Shown here: positions 44,470-52,176 of the stretch, in pieces
Numbering within the stretch: the first letter of the stretch is position 1
How the letters are laid out: each line of letters begins with the position of its first letter
Origin: Ferdinandcohnia sp036965165
Lineage (GTDB): Bacteria > Bacillota > Bacilli > Bacillales > Bacillaceae_L
DNA: 64,000 nucleotides
Direction: 5' to 3'
Assembly: GCF_036965165.1 (NCBI RefSeq)
Contig: NZ_JBALOX010000095.1
Location: forward strand, 11,190 to 75,189
Made by a program: the position numbers and the translations under genes
Notes under the pieces: model-generated
What the model was told of the DNA's origin: nothing
Seen by the model: only the letters and a program-made list of their open reading frames with translations
Databases searched by the model: none

Positions 44470-44667
44470 ATGCATCCTTTAATGAGATATAGAGGAGAAC
44501 CAGTTGAGGTAAGAACTCGTGATGGTAGAACATTTAGAGGAACGATAGACGGGGATCCACCTCGTGGAGGATTTTTTTTACGTTCCTCCTTTGGTAGAAG
44601 AAGATTCATTCCATTTTTTGCAGTTGTTTTCGTTTTCTCATTCCGTTTTAGAAGACGGATATTTTGA
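44470..44667 (+). CDS. Small basic protein with LSm-like start and Arg/Phe-rich end
   Basis: AAAGGAGAG precedes ATG 44470. The 65-residue protein begins MHPLMRYRGEPVEVRTRDGR and continues TFRGTIDGDPPRGGFFLRSS, a pattern like the first strands of LSm-type folds (V-x-V-x-T-x-D-G-R-x-F-x-G). It ends in hydrophobic FFAVVFVFSF flanked by basic RFRRRIF. Similar short proteins are known in spore-forming Bacillus. The function is unknown. The opposite strand has a 63-codon frame that is a shadow. Confidence 0.75.
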   Translation: MHPLMRYRGEPVEVRTRDGRTFRGTIDGDPPRGGFFLRSSFGRRRFIPFFAVVFVFSFRFRRRIF

Positions 44668-44691
44668 GAATAGGCTTGTAGCCTAAAGTCA

Positions 44692-44716
44692 ATGGGGTAG
44701 ACTTAATCTACCCCAT
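44692..44716. terminator. Terminator of the small LSm-like protein gene
   Basis: Perfect 10-base stem ATGGGGTAGA/TCTACCCCAT with a CTTAA loop. Confidence 0.65.
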
Positions 44717-44935
44717 AATGTTGTAGAATATACTTTTCTATTAATTTAAAGCTAAGAGTTCAATCGGGTGGTTAGTGTTGTTTTGTTCATTCTTTTAATT
44801 ATTGTTGATGCTTCTTATAGGGGTTACTAAGTGAAACAGGGGGAATGCTCTCTCGTTATTCCAATATTTTCTACCCTGATAATAAGGAAAACACTGAAAC
44901 CCATCAAGATATCTAATAAGTCCAATTAAAGAGAA

Positions 44936-44981
44936 AAGAGGTTGATTCCCTAGCATAAGTATAGAATCAACTTCTTTCCTT
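44936..44981 (+). terminator. Orphan terminator hairpin
   Basis: Stem AAGAGGTTGATTC/GAATCAACTTCTT with a 15-base loop, followed by T-rich sequence. Confidence 0.55.
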
Positions 44982-45222
44982 TTATATTAATATACCATTT
45001 CTTTATACATGCAGACCAAAGCATGTAAAAAGATGATTTCCTTATGTAAAAGATAACAGACAAGTATATAAAGAACCACTTCAAAAAAAATTAGGGTATT
45101 GCTGTAGTAAAAAGTTATTTTAAAAAATCAAAGATTGATAAAACATAAAACCCCTTTCATTGAGACAGGAGAGGATATCCCTTTTCAACCATAATAATAT
45201 ATAAAATCATTTATCATTATTT

Positions 45223-45256
45223 CCGTTAGACAAGAGTCTGGACGGCTTTTTTTTGT
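45223..45256 (+). terminator. Orphan terminator hairpin with long T-run
   Basis: CCGTtAGAC/GTCTggACGG around AAGA, followed by CTTTTTTTT. Confidence 0.6.
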
Positions 45257-45565
45257 TTTTTATATTCATTCACAATACCCTTCTCGCAACACATAAATCA
45301 CAATTCTCGAGTTACTAACTAATAATTTCCAATTCAAGTATAATAGGCTCAAAAGAAGAAGGGGAGGATTCGAAGAGTTTCTTAAGCATATAGAAGAACT
45401 TTATCAAACTTATGAAAAAGAAGTAAGATGACAAAATAGGCAATTAATACAGTCAATTTAATAACTACTTATAAATACGATAATCTTTTACTAGTTAAAC
45501 AGGAAACCTATATAGTAAAATAACAATTAAATACACAAAAATTTTTAATTTTCAGGAGGTAAGTA

Positions 45566-46432
45566 ATGACTGAACTAAATGTAAATGCTAATCCAGGATA
45601 TTTCGCAAGGTTAAATGTGGCAATGCCCAAACTTCGTGATTCCGAAAAGAAGATTGTAGAATTTATTGAAAATAATCAGGAAGAAATTATCCACCTTTCA
45701 ATTACAGAGGTTGCAGAGCGCAGTGAAACGAGCGAATCTTCTGTTGTCCGCTTATGTAAACGTTTGGGATATAAAGGATTCCAAGATATGAAAATTAATT
45801 TAGCTAAAGAAGTTATTGAGCCAGTTAAACAAATTCACGAAGTAATTGAAAAAGGCGATAATGTAAAGTTGATTAAAAAGAAAGTATTTCAATCTAATAT
45901 TCAAGCATTATACGATTCATCCGAAGTATGTAGCGATGAACAATTGGAAAAAGCAGTAGAAGTCATCAAGAATGCTAGGAGCTTGGAATTCTATGGAACA
46001 GGTGGATCCGGGACAGTCGCGCTAGATGCGCAACATAAACTTTTAAAGCTTGGTATTAAATCTTTCGCATATATTGACTCCACTCTTCAAGCGATGTCTG
46101 CAAGTATGCTTGCGAGTGAAGATGTGGTAATTGGAATTTCCCATACTGGATCTAATACAGAAGTCCTTAACTCTATGAAAATTGCGAAAAATGCTGGAGC
46201 TACATTGATATGTATTACGAATTCCTCAAAATCACCAATTACTACTATTTCAGATATCGTATTACAAACTGCGTCAAATGAAACTTTGTTTCGTACAGAT
46301 GCAATCGCATCTAGAATTGCGCAATTAACAATTATCGATATTCTAGTGGCGGCAGTAGCAAATGCAAAGTATGAATTTTATTATGAAAACTTACAAAAAA
46401 CAAGAAAATCTACTACTGATAAAAAGTTATAA
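45566..46432 (+). CDS. MurR/RpiR-family transcriptional regulator with SIS domain
   Basis: The 288-residue protein has an N-terminal RpiR helix-turn-helix (LRDSEKKIVEFIENNQEEII, then ITEVAERSETSESSVVRLCKR) and a C-terminal SIS phosphosugar-binding domain (residues about 125-255) with FYGTGGSGTVALDAQHKL, VVIGISHTGSNTEVLNSM and ICITNSSKSPITTISDI. A sugar-phosphate effector is therefore expected. Strong CAGGAGG before the ATG. It lies 240 bases before a TRAP transporter operon on the same strand and probably regulates it. Confidence 0.92.
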   Translation: MTELNVNANPGYFARLNVAMPKLRDSEKKIVEFIENNQEEIIHLSITEVAERSETSESSVVRLCKRLGYKGFQDMKINLAKEVIEPVKQIHEVIEKGDNVKLIKKKVFQSNIQALYDSSEVCSDEQLEKAVEVIKNARSLEFYGTGGSGTVALDAQHKLLKLGIKSFAYIDSTLQAMSASMLASEDVVIGISHTGSNTEVLNSMKIAKNAGATLICITNSSKSPITTISDIVLQTASNETLFRTDAIASRIAQLTIIDILVAAVANAKYEFYYENLQKTRKSTTDKKL

Positions 46433-46565
46433 AAAATTAAATTATTCCCCTTTGTAGAAAATTTTAATTTTTTTGAATTTTATCTTGAAGGAAATTACCA
46501 CCATGTGTTATTCTAATTTCAACACCTACAGAGATAAAAAAGGAGGTATTTTCTTCGGAAAGTAA

Positions 46566-46579
46566 AGAAAGCGTTATCA
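46566..46579 (+). promoter_or_regulatory. Catabolite-responsive element (cre) candidate for the TRAP operon
   Basis: AGAAAGCGTTATCA matches the TGWAANCGNTNWCA consensus at 13 of 14 positions, about 100 bases before dctP. CcpA-mediated carbon catabolite control would suit a sugar-acid uptake system. Confidence 0.5.
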
Positions 46580-46672
46580 ATTATCGGAATATTGCACCAT
46601 GGCGTAAGATTCAGAATGCGGAATGTCTGCTTTATGAAAAAAAATTTCACTGAATGGAAAAAGGGGGATAAT

Positions 46673-47728
46673 ATGAAAAGATTAATCGTTTTCCTGATCA
46701 TGGCTGTATTAACATTTGGTTTAGTAGCATGCGGTAGTAACAGTGGTAGTAGTAGCGCTGGAGGTAGTGCGAAAAGTGGTGGAGAAAAAGCTGAAAAAGT
46801 TAAACTTAAGATTTCAACTCCAGACCCAGATAGTGCATCAGTTACATTGGCTGCAAAAGAATTAGCAAAAATCATTGGAGAAAAAAGTAATGGGGAAATT
46901 GAGGTAACAGTACATCCAAATGGTACCCTTTATGGCGGTGATCCATCTGGTGCAGTAAAGCAGCTCGGTGCAGGGGGATTAGACATGCTTGTTCTTTCCA
47001 CTTCCCTATATGCAAATTTTGATTCAAGGTTTAATGCAATCAGTATTCCTTACTTATTTGATAATAAAGAACAATTCACAGAATTTCTAAATAGTGATCT
47101 CGGAAAACAGTTATTAGATTCTACTTCTGAACTAGATATTAAAGGTCTTGGGTATTGGGCACGTGATTTTAGACAGATTTCAAACTCTGTAAGACCAATT
47201 ACCCAACCGCAAGATTTAGAAGGTGTAAAGCTGCGCGTACCTAATAATCCGCTATGGGTTGAGTTCTTCAAAGAAGCTGGTACGGTAACAACTCCAATGG
47301 ATTTTAGTGAGGTGTATAATGCGCTTCAACTAAAAACAATACATGGACAAGAGAACCCAATTGGGGTCATTTTGTCAGCAAAAATTTATGAAGTACAAGA
47401 GTATTTAACAATTTCAAACCATATGGCAGATGGTTGGCTTGTTGGGATGAATCAAGCGAAATTTGATGGGCTAACAGACAAACATAAACAAATCATTGCT
47501 GACTCTGTCGAAGAAATTCAAACTTGGTTAACGGATTACGATGCAAAAGAAGCAGAAACCGCAATCAAGCAAATGGAGGATGCGGGAGTTAAGGTCAATG
47601 AGCTTACAAGTGAACAACAGCAGCAATTTGTAGAGCTTTCAAAGAAAGCGTATCCAACATTCAAAGGGTTAGTAAAAGATGACCAATTCTTCTCCGATAT
47701 CCTAGAAATGGTTGGTAAGAGTGAATAG
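46673..47728 (+). CDS. dctP: TRAP transporter substrate-binding lipoprotein DctP
   Basis: The start is ATG 46673 (AAGGGGG upstream). The protein has a lipoprotein signal with lipobox LVAC, a Ser/Gly linker (GSNSGSSSAGGSAKSGG), and a DctP-type body of the usual size (about 351 residues). The fold signature appears in GYWARDFRQISNSVRPITQP, then LEGVKLRVPNNPLWVEFF and DGWLVGMNQ; the Arg in KLRVP is the one that binds the substrate carboxylate in TRAP proteins. As a lipoprotein it stays on the outer membrane face, as expected in a Gram-positive. Substrate is likely a C4-dicarboxylate or sugar acid. Confidence 0.94.
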   Translation: MKRLIVFLIMAVLTFGLVACGSNSGSSSAGGSAKSGGEKAEKVKLKISTPDPDSASVTLAAKELAKIIGEKSNGEIEVTVHPNGTLYGGDPSGAVKQLGAGGLDMLVLSTSLYANFDSRFNAISIPYLFDNKEQFTEFLNSDLGKQLLDSTSELDIKGLGYWARDFRQISNSVRPITQPQDLEGVKLRVPNNPLWVEFFKEAGTVTTPMDFSEVYNALQLKTIHGQENPIGVILSAKIYEVQEYLTISNHMADGWLVGMNQAKFDGLTDKHKQIIADSVEEIQTWLTDYDAKEAETAIKQMEDAGVKVNELTSEQQQQFVELSKKAYPTFKGLVKDDQFFSDILEMVGKSE

Positions 47729-47775
47729 GTAACCCACTATTCTTTAAATTACCAAACAATAGAAAGGTGATAAAT

Positions 47776-48282
47776 ATGGTTAATCATAATGAAAAAAAGA
47801 CGAATAAAGCCTTTGTGATTCTTAATCGAATTACAGATGTATTAGCAGGCATTTCAACTGCGGCCATATCTCTCGTCGTGCTTTGGCAAGTCTTCGGAAG
47901 GGTGCTGGGTATTCCAGCACCTTGGACCGAAGAAGTGACAAGATTCTTGTTTATATGGCTAGTATTCTTGGGTATAGGAATCGGGTTTCGCAAAGCTGAA
48001 TCGGCAAGGGTGACTATTTTTATACAATATGCGCCGAAAGTTGTAAAGAAACTAAGTGTATGGATTTATGCAATAGCGAGTCTTGGCTTCTTTATTTTTA
48101 TGATTGTTTACGGTTTCCAGTTGGTCATGCAGCAAATCAATATTCATGAAAAAAGTGCCGCATTATTACTTCCGATGTGGATTATCGGTTTGAGTGTACC
48201 AGTATCTGGTTTACTAGGGATACTGAATACGGTTCAATCGTTAATTTATAACAAAGAGATTATTGAGAAAGGGGGAGTATGA
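47776..48282 (+). CDS. dctQ: TRAP transporter small permease DctQ
   Basis: ATG 47776 follows AAAGGTG; a GTG nine bases upstream (47767) is in frame. About 168 residues with four membrane helices. The DctQ signature VLWQVFGRVLGIPAPWTEEVTRFLF is visible (quoted as VLWQVFGRVLGIP and WTEEVTRFLFIW), then RKAESARVTIF. DctQ is the small membrane subunit and partners DctM. It overlaps the DctM gene by four bases (ATGA). Confidence 0.93.
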   Translation: MVNHNEKKTNKAFVILNRITDVLAGISTAAISLVVLWQVFGRVLGIPAPWTEEVTRFLFIWLVFLGIGIGFRKAESARVTIFIQYAPKVVKKLSVWIYAIASLGFFIFMIVYGFQLVMQQINIHEKSAALLLPMWIIGLSVPVSGLLGILNTVQSLIYNKEIIEKGGV

Positions 48283-49559
48283 TGTCGGTATTCTTATTAG
48301 TCTTATTTCTTATCCTCATGTTTCTAGGAATTCCAATCGCTGCATCACTTGGAATATCAGTAGTTGCCGCAGTTTTGTTTTTTACAGATGTTCCACTAAG
48401 TCTTGTCGTTCAATCAATGTTCAGTTCAATGAATAGCTTTCTGCTGGTATCTGTACCGCTATTTATTCTAGCTGGGTTGATCATGGAAGAAGGCGGAGTA
48501 GCAGACAGGTTATTTGGATTTGCACAAAGTTTGGTTGGATGGATGACAGGCGGTTTAGGACATGTAAATGTAATTGCAAGCTTAATATTTGCTGGGATGG
48601 CCGGGTCTTCTGTAGCCGATATTGCAGGTACTGGAAGGATGCAAATTAATGCGATGGTGAAAAAAGGATACCCCTTAGGATACTCTGCTGCATTAACGTT
48701 AATAACAGCCATGCTAGCATCAATTATCCCACCAAGTATTCTCATGATCGTGGCTGCATCGACTGCCGGTGTATCTATCGGAGCTGCATTAATGGGTGGC
48801 CTTGTTCCAGGTATTATCATATCCATTATCTTTATGATATTTAATCATTACTATAGTAAAAAGCATGAATATGGAATTCGCGAAAAATTTGATTGGAACT
48901 ATTTTAAAAGAGAAACCATTACATCAATGCCGGCATTGTTGGCTCCGGTTGTATTGCTTTGGGGAATTCTAAGTGGAATATTTACACCAACTGAAGCAGC
49001 TGCAATTTGCGTACTTTATACATTGATTATATCAGTTTTCATTTATCGAAAGTTATCATTTAAGCAGCTTCCAGGCCTTATGCTCAAAACTGCTAATATG
49101 AGTGGAACGATCCTATTCATTGCCGTTACAGCAAAAGCCGCGAGTTGGGTTTTTGAATATGATGGGTTACCATCTCGGATCGCTGCTGTGATTGGCGACA
49201 TAAGTGAGAGTCCTACTATCATTATGTTAGTGTTGTTCGTATTCCTACTCATTGTTGGAATGTTTATGGATGCTACGGCTGCAATCTTTATTTTAGTACC
49301 GATCTTGATGCCAGCTATTATAGCTGTGGGTATTGATCCTGTTTATTTCGTTGTATTCATGGTTGTTGCGCTGTCGTTTGGTTTAGTTACACCACCAGTA
49401 GGAGTTTGTTTATACGCGACAAGCAATATCACTGGATTAAGTATAGAAAGACTAAGCAGGGATTCAATGCCTTGGTTTGGGGTAACAATGGTAGCACTTT
49501 TAATTCTGATATTTATACCACAAATCATTACTGTACCACTTACTTGGTTTAATTTATGA
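48279..49559 (+). CDS. dctM: TRAP transporter large permease DctM
   Basis: The 426-residue protein has about 12 membrane helices and the DctM blocks GMAGSSVADIAGTGRMQINAM, IIPPSILMIVAAST, FTPTEAAAICVLYTL and GLVTPPVGVCLYATSN. The GSSxAD and TPPVG segments are the conserved scoop loops that bind Na+ and substrate in this family. ATG 48279 overlaps the DctQ stop. A terminator follows, ahead of a dehydrogenase gene. Confidence 0.94.
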   Translation: MMSVFLLVLFLILMFLGIPIAASLGISVVAAVLFFTDVPLSLVVQSMFSSMNSFLLVSVPLFILAGLIMEEGGVADRLFGFAQSLVGWMTGGLGHVNVIASLIFAGMAGSSVADIAGTGRMQINAMVKKGYPLGYSAALTLITAMLASIIPPSILMIVAASTAGVSIGAALMGGLVPGIIISIIFMIFNHYYSKKHEYGIREKFDWNYFKRETITSMPALLAPVVLLWGILSGIFTPTEAAAICVLYTLIISVFIYRKLSFKQLPGLMLKTANMSGTILFIAVTAKAASWVFEYDGLPSRIAAVIGDISESPTIIMLVLFVFLLIVGMFMDATAAIFILVPILMPAIIAVGIDPVYFVVFMVVALSFGLVTPPVGVCLYATSNITGLSIERLSRDSMPWFGVTMVALLILIFIPQIITVPLTWFNL

Positions 49560-49588
49560 GAAAAAGGAAACTTTTCTCTCTTTTTTTG
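49558..49588 (+). terminator. Terminator of the TRAP operon
   Basis: GAGAAAA/TTTTCTC stem around AGGAAAC, then TCTTTTTTT; it starts at the DctM stop codon. Confidence 0.75.
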
Positions 49589-49654
49589 ATAAAAGTGTGA
49601 AGAATATTTTCACCGCGTGCATATGCTAAAAGTAAATTCTAATGGAGTGATTTT

Positions 49655-50692
49655 ATGAAAGCAGCAATATTTTATGGACCGAATGAAATACGATTAGAAG
49701 ATGTTGAAAAACCTAAAATCAACGAGCATGAGGTATTGGTAAAGGTAAGTTCGAGCGCCGTATGCGGTACTGATGTTCGAATCTTTGAGGGAAAAAAGAC
49801 AAAAGGCGTTCGCACACCTTCAGTAATCGGTCATGAACTAGTTGGAACCATTGAAGAGGTGGGGCTACAGGTTAGCGAATTTTCTGTAGGGGATAGAGTG
49901 GGTGTAATGCCGGTTATACCTTGTGGAAAATGTTATTACTGTATGAATGGAAGAGAAAATGTCTGCCAAAATCGTACTGCAATTGGATATGAATATGATG
50001 GCGGATTCGCAGAATATGTGAGAATTCCAAGTACGGCCCTTAAATCGGGAAATATTGTGAAGCTACCGGATCATGTATCATTTGAAGAAGCAGTTATAAC
50101 TGAACCTCTTGCTTGCTGTCTGAATGGACAAAAGAAAGCGAACGTCAAAATGGGGGATGTAGTCGTTATAACCGGAGGCGGTCCAATCGGATTAATGCAT
50201 GTTCAGCTGTCAAAGATTGCTGGGGCGAAGAAAGTAATTTTAAGCGAGCCAATTGCTCATAGAAGAGAGAAAGCGATTGAAGCAGGTGCTGATATTGCTG
50301 TTGATCCAATCCATGAATCCTTGGAGGAGATTGTATTTAATGAAACCGCTGGGCTTGGAGCAGATGTGGTAATTATGGCAATCGGTTTTCCGTCTCTAGT
50401 TAATTCATCTGCGAGTCTATTAAAAAAGGGAGGAACTTTAAATCTTTTTGCGGGTTTTACAAATGGAGTCTTTTCTGAGATTGATCCTAACATTATTCAT
50501 TACAACGAAATTACTGTAAACGGCACCTCTGCTTTGACAAGGGCAGATTATCATCAATCATTGTCACTCATTGCATCAGGTCAAATAAACACAAAAGTTT
50601 TAACTACCACCGGTTACAAATTAGATGATATTAAGCAAGCCATTGATGATGTACGTACAGGAAAAGGAATGAAATCAGTTATTAGTTTATAA
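49655..50692 (+). CDS. Zinc-dependent medium-chain dehydrogenase (sorbitol/threonine/galactonate type)
   Basis: The 345-residue protein has both zinc sites: catalytic C37 (AVCGTDVRIFEG), H60 and E61 (IGHELVG), and a complete structural lobe with C90, C93, C96 and C104 (PCGKCYYCMNGRENVC). The dinucleotide motif is VVITGGGPIGLMHVQLSKIAGA. It differs from the dehydrogenase at 9700, which lacks the lobe. The position downstream of the RpiR-DctPQM genes suggests it oxidises the imported sugar alcohol or acid. ATG 49655 follows TGGAGTG. Confidence 0.9.
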   Translation: MKAAIFYGPNEIRLEDVEKPKINEHEVLVKVSSSAVCGTDVRIFEGKKTKGVRTPSVIGHELVGTIEEVGLQVSEFSVGDRVGVMPVIPCGKCYYCMNGRENVCQNRTAIGYEYDGGFAEYVRIPSTALKSGNIVKLPDHVSFEEAVITEPLACCLNGQKKANVKMGDVVVITGGGPIGLMHVQLSKIAGAKKVILSEPIAHRREKAIEAGADIAVDPIHESLEEIVFNETAGLGADVVIMAIGFPSLVNSSASLLKKGGTLNLFAGFTNGVFSEIDPNIIHYNEITVNGTSALTRADYHQSLSLIASGQINTKVLTTTGYKLDDIKQAIDDVRTGKGMKSVISL

Positions 50693-51053
50693 AACATTTA
50701 GTTTTATTCTTATAAATATCGGTATGCAAGTTGTAGAGATCTTTTGCATACCTGTTTACTCGAATCCACCTGCCTTCACCATCCTTAAAACAGACGAAAT
50801 CAGGCATCGCATTAATGAGAGTCGACAGTTCATTTTGCTCTTCCATTGCCCTAATGTAGGCATCATGCTTCTTGATGATAATATGGATAAGAACAGTTGT
50901 AAAAATAACGAAAATGAGCCCTTTTCCAATCTGAAATTGATTTTTATTTACGGACGGAAATTTATCAATAACATATTCGGAAAATATAATCCAAAATAGG
51001 CTTGCCAAAAAATAGATAAGCCATAATCTTTTTTTAAAAATTTCTTTAAACAT
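50682..51053 (-). pseudogene. Truncated membrane-PAS signalling protein
   Basis: From ATG 51053 (GAGGTGC upstream) the frame gives two membrane helices (LWLIYFLASLFWIIF and GLIFVIFTTVLIHIII), a short linker and the first part of a PAS domain (ELSTLINAMPDFVCFKDGEG followed by RWIRVNRYAKDLYNL). It then stops at 50682, 11 bases inside the dehydrogenase gene. PAS domains of this type are followed by a histidine kinase or GGDEF/EAL module, which is missing. The remnant probably resulted from a rearrangement that brought the dehydrogenase next to it. The output domain cannot be deduced. Confidence 0.75.
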
Positions 51054-51186
51054 GACAAGCACCTCGTGATGATTTGACAATTAATTCAATTTGCTGTATA
51101 GTTATCTTTTGCTCCCTTAAAACTTTAAACATAATTTTTTTTAAATAGATATAAGTTCGTTTTATCTTTTACATTTGAGAAAGACT

Positions 51187-51294
51187 TATTCACACTGGAC
51201 CGGCTTCGGAGCCGAAAGGACGAAAGAGAGGTAGGGCTTTCGTTGTTTAAGATTTTCAAATCTACCGCGGCAATAAAATTATGAAAAGTGAATA
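51187..51294. ncRNA. Candidate structured RNA of unknown class
   Basis: A closing stem TATTCAC/GTGAATA (51187-51193, 51288-51294) encloses three hairpins: CGGCT/AGCCG with TCGG loop (51201-51214), ACGAAAG/CTTTCGT (51220-51243) and AGATTT/AAATCT (51250-51263). The ten-base loop of the second contains GGTAG (51230-51234), complementary to CTACC (51262-51266), allowing a pseudoknot. The GC-rich islands stand out from AT-rich surroundings. On the minus strand it would be the 5' leader of the truncated PAS gene; on the plus strand it would precede the hairpin at 51303. No match to known riboswitch sequences was recalled. Strand is undecided. Confidence 0.45.
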
Positions 51295-51302
51295 TCGCCC
51301 AA

Positions 51303-51340
51303 AACAAGAACCAACCGTTATATTGCGGTTGGTTCTTGTT
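51303..51340 (-). terminator. Terminator of the VOC-family gene
   Basis: AACAAGAACCAACCG and CGGTTGGTTCTTGTT form a 15-base stem overlapping the VOC stop codon; TTTT follows on the minus strand. It could also work on the plus strand. Confidence 0.75.
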
Positions 51341-52092
51341 CATATTTGGTAAGTTGCACCGTGTAGTTTCAATGGCTTTCCTTGGCTTGGTTCTATACCA
51401 ACTATGTAAGGGCGTTCCCCTCTAGAATGATCCTCTTTGCAAAAATACACATCGATTGAATCGTATTCAACTTTTAAAGCTTTTTGTCTGGTGCCAGGCA
51501 TTATAGTATCTGAAATGGTTCCATTGAATAAATTAGCCCAAAGCTTTGTTGTTGTTTCGGGCTCCTTCACGGAATAGCCAATATACTTAAAGCTTTTTGT
51601 GTCAGGTATATAAATCCCATTTGAAATAAGGTCTTTTTCCCGTATTTCATCCTCTTTTCCCCATTCAATAAAAAAAGGCATTGGATGGGTATGGTGAATA
51701 AAAAGCATCGACCATTTAAGTAACGTACCATCTGGACGCTTTCTTGATCCTGGAAATGGCCCTAGCGTTTCGATTCCTTTTTCAATTAGCTGCTTTTGTA
51801 CCTTTTCAATTGAATTAGTTCGGAATGCAATTTGAGAAAGTCCTTCTCCTAACTGATAGTCTTTGTATAGATGGCGACTAAACGGATGACTTCCTTCCTT
51901 TGTGACGTCTACATTATTAATTCCAATCCATTCGATATAAGCTAGATTTTTAAAATAACACAATGTATTATAGGTGCCCCAAATATCATGGTTTCCACCG
52001 TTTGCAGCATGAAACCCAAGTAACTGAAAGGCGTTCATTGCATCATGTGGGTCTTTTACATAGTGAACAACATGATCAAAACTTATATCCAA
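51340..52092 (-). CDS. VOC-family (glyoxalase-like domain) protein, long form
   Basis: The start is TTG 52092, with GGGGTTGATGG upstream. The 250-residue protein has a VOC module at the N-terminus (FDHVVHYVKDPHDAMNAFQLLG, shown as FDHVVHYVKDPHDAMN), HDIWGTYNTLCYFKNLAYIEW, and a second half with FKYIGYSVKEPETTTKLWANLF. Two-module proteins of the glyoxalase-like type are common in Bacillus; metal binding is likely but not proven. The substrate is unknown. It is a single gene ending in the terminator at 51303. Confidence 0.8.
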   Translation of the reverse strand: MDISFDHVVHYVKDPHDAMNAFQLLGFHAANGGNHDIWGTYNTLCYFKNLAYIEWIGINNVDVTKEGSHPFSRHLYKDYQLGEGLSQIAFRTNSIEKVQKQLIEKGIETLGPFPGSRKRPDGTLLKWSMLFIHHTHPMPFFIEWGKEDEIREKDLISNGIYIPDTKSFKYIGYSVKEPETTTKLWANLFNGTISDTIMPGTRQKALKVEYDSIDVYFCKEDHSRGERPYIVGIEPSQGKPLKLHGATYQI

Positions 52093-52135
52093 ACCATCAA
52101 CCCCAAACCCAGTTTTTAATTATTTTATCATAAAA

Positions 52136-52167
52136 AAAATAAGACCCATCGAATCGGGTCTTATTTT
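52136..52167 (-). terminator. Terminator of tcyP
   Basis: AAAATAAGACCC and GGGTCTTATTTT form a 12-base stem with an ATCGAATC loop, just after the minus-strand stop. Confidence 0.8.
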
Positions 52168-52176
52168 CATCATACA

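Larger units (their letters stand above)
44717..45565. other. 850-base intergenic region with orphan terminators
   Basis: No intact gene. Hairpins with T-runs at 44936-44976 (AAGAGGTTGATTC/GAATCAACTTCTT) and 45223-45256 (CCGTTAGAC/GTCTGGACGG, then eight T) have no gene to serve. A short frame ending GGFEEFLKHIEELYQTYEKE (about 45365-45430) may be the tail of a lost gene. Confidence 0.5.

Noticed and set aside
51185..51300. c-di-GMP (GEMM) riboswitch
   Set aside because: The GCAAAGC and AAACC core elements of GEMM are not present on either strand.
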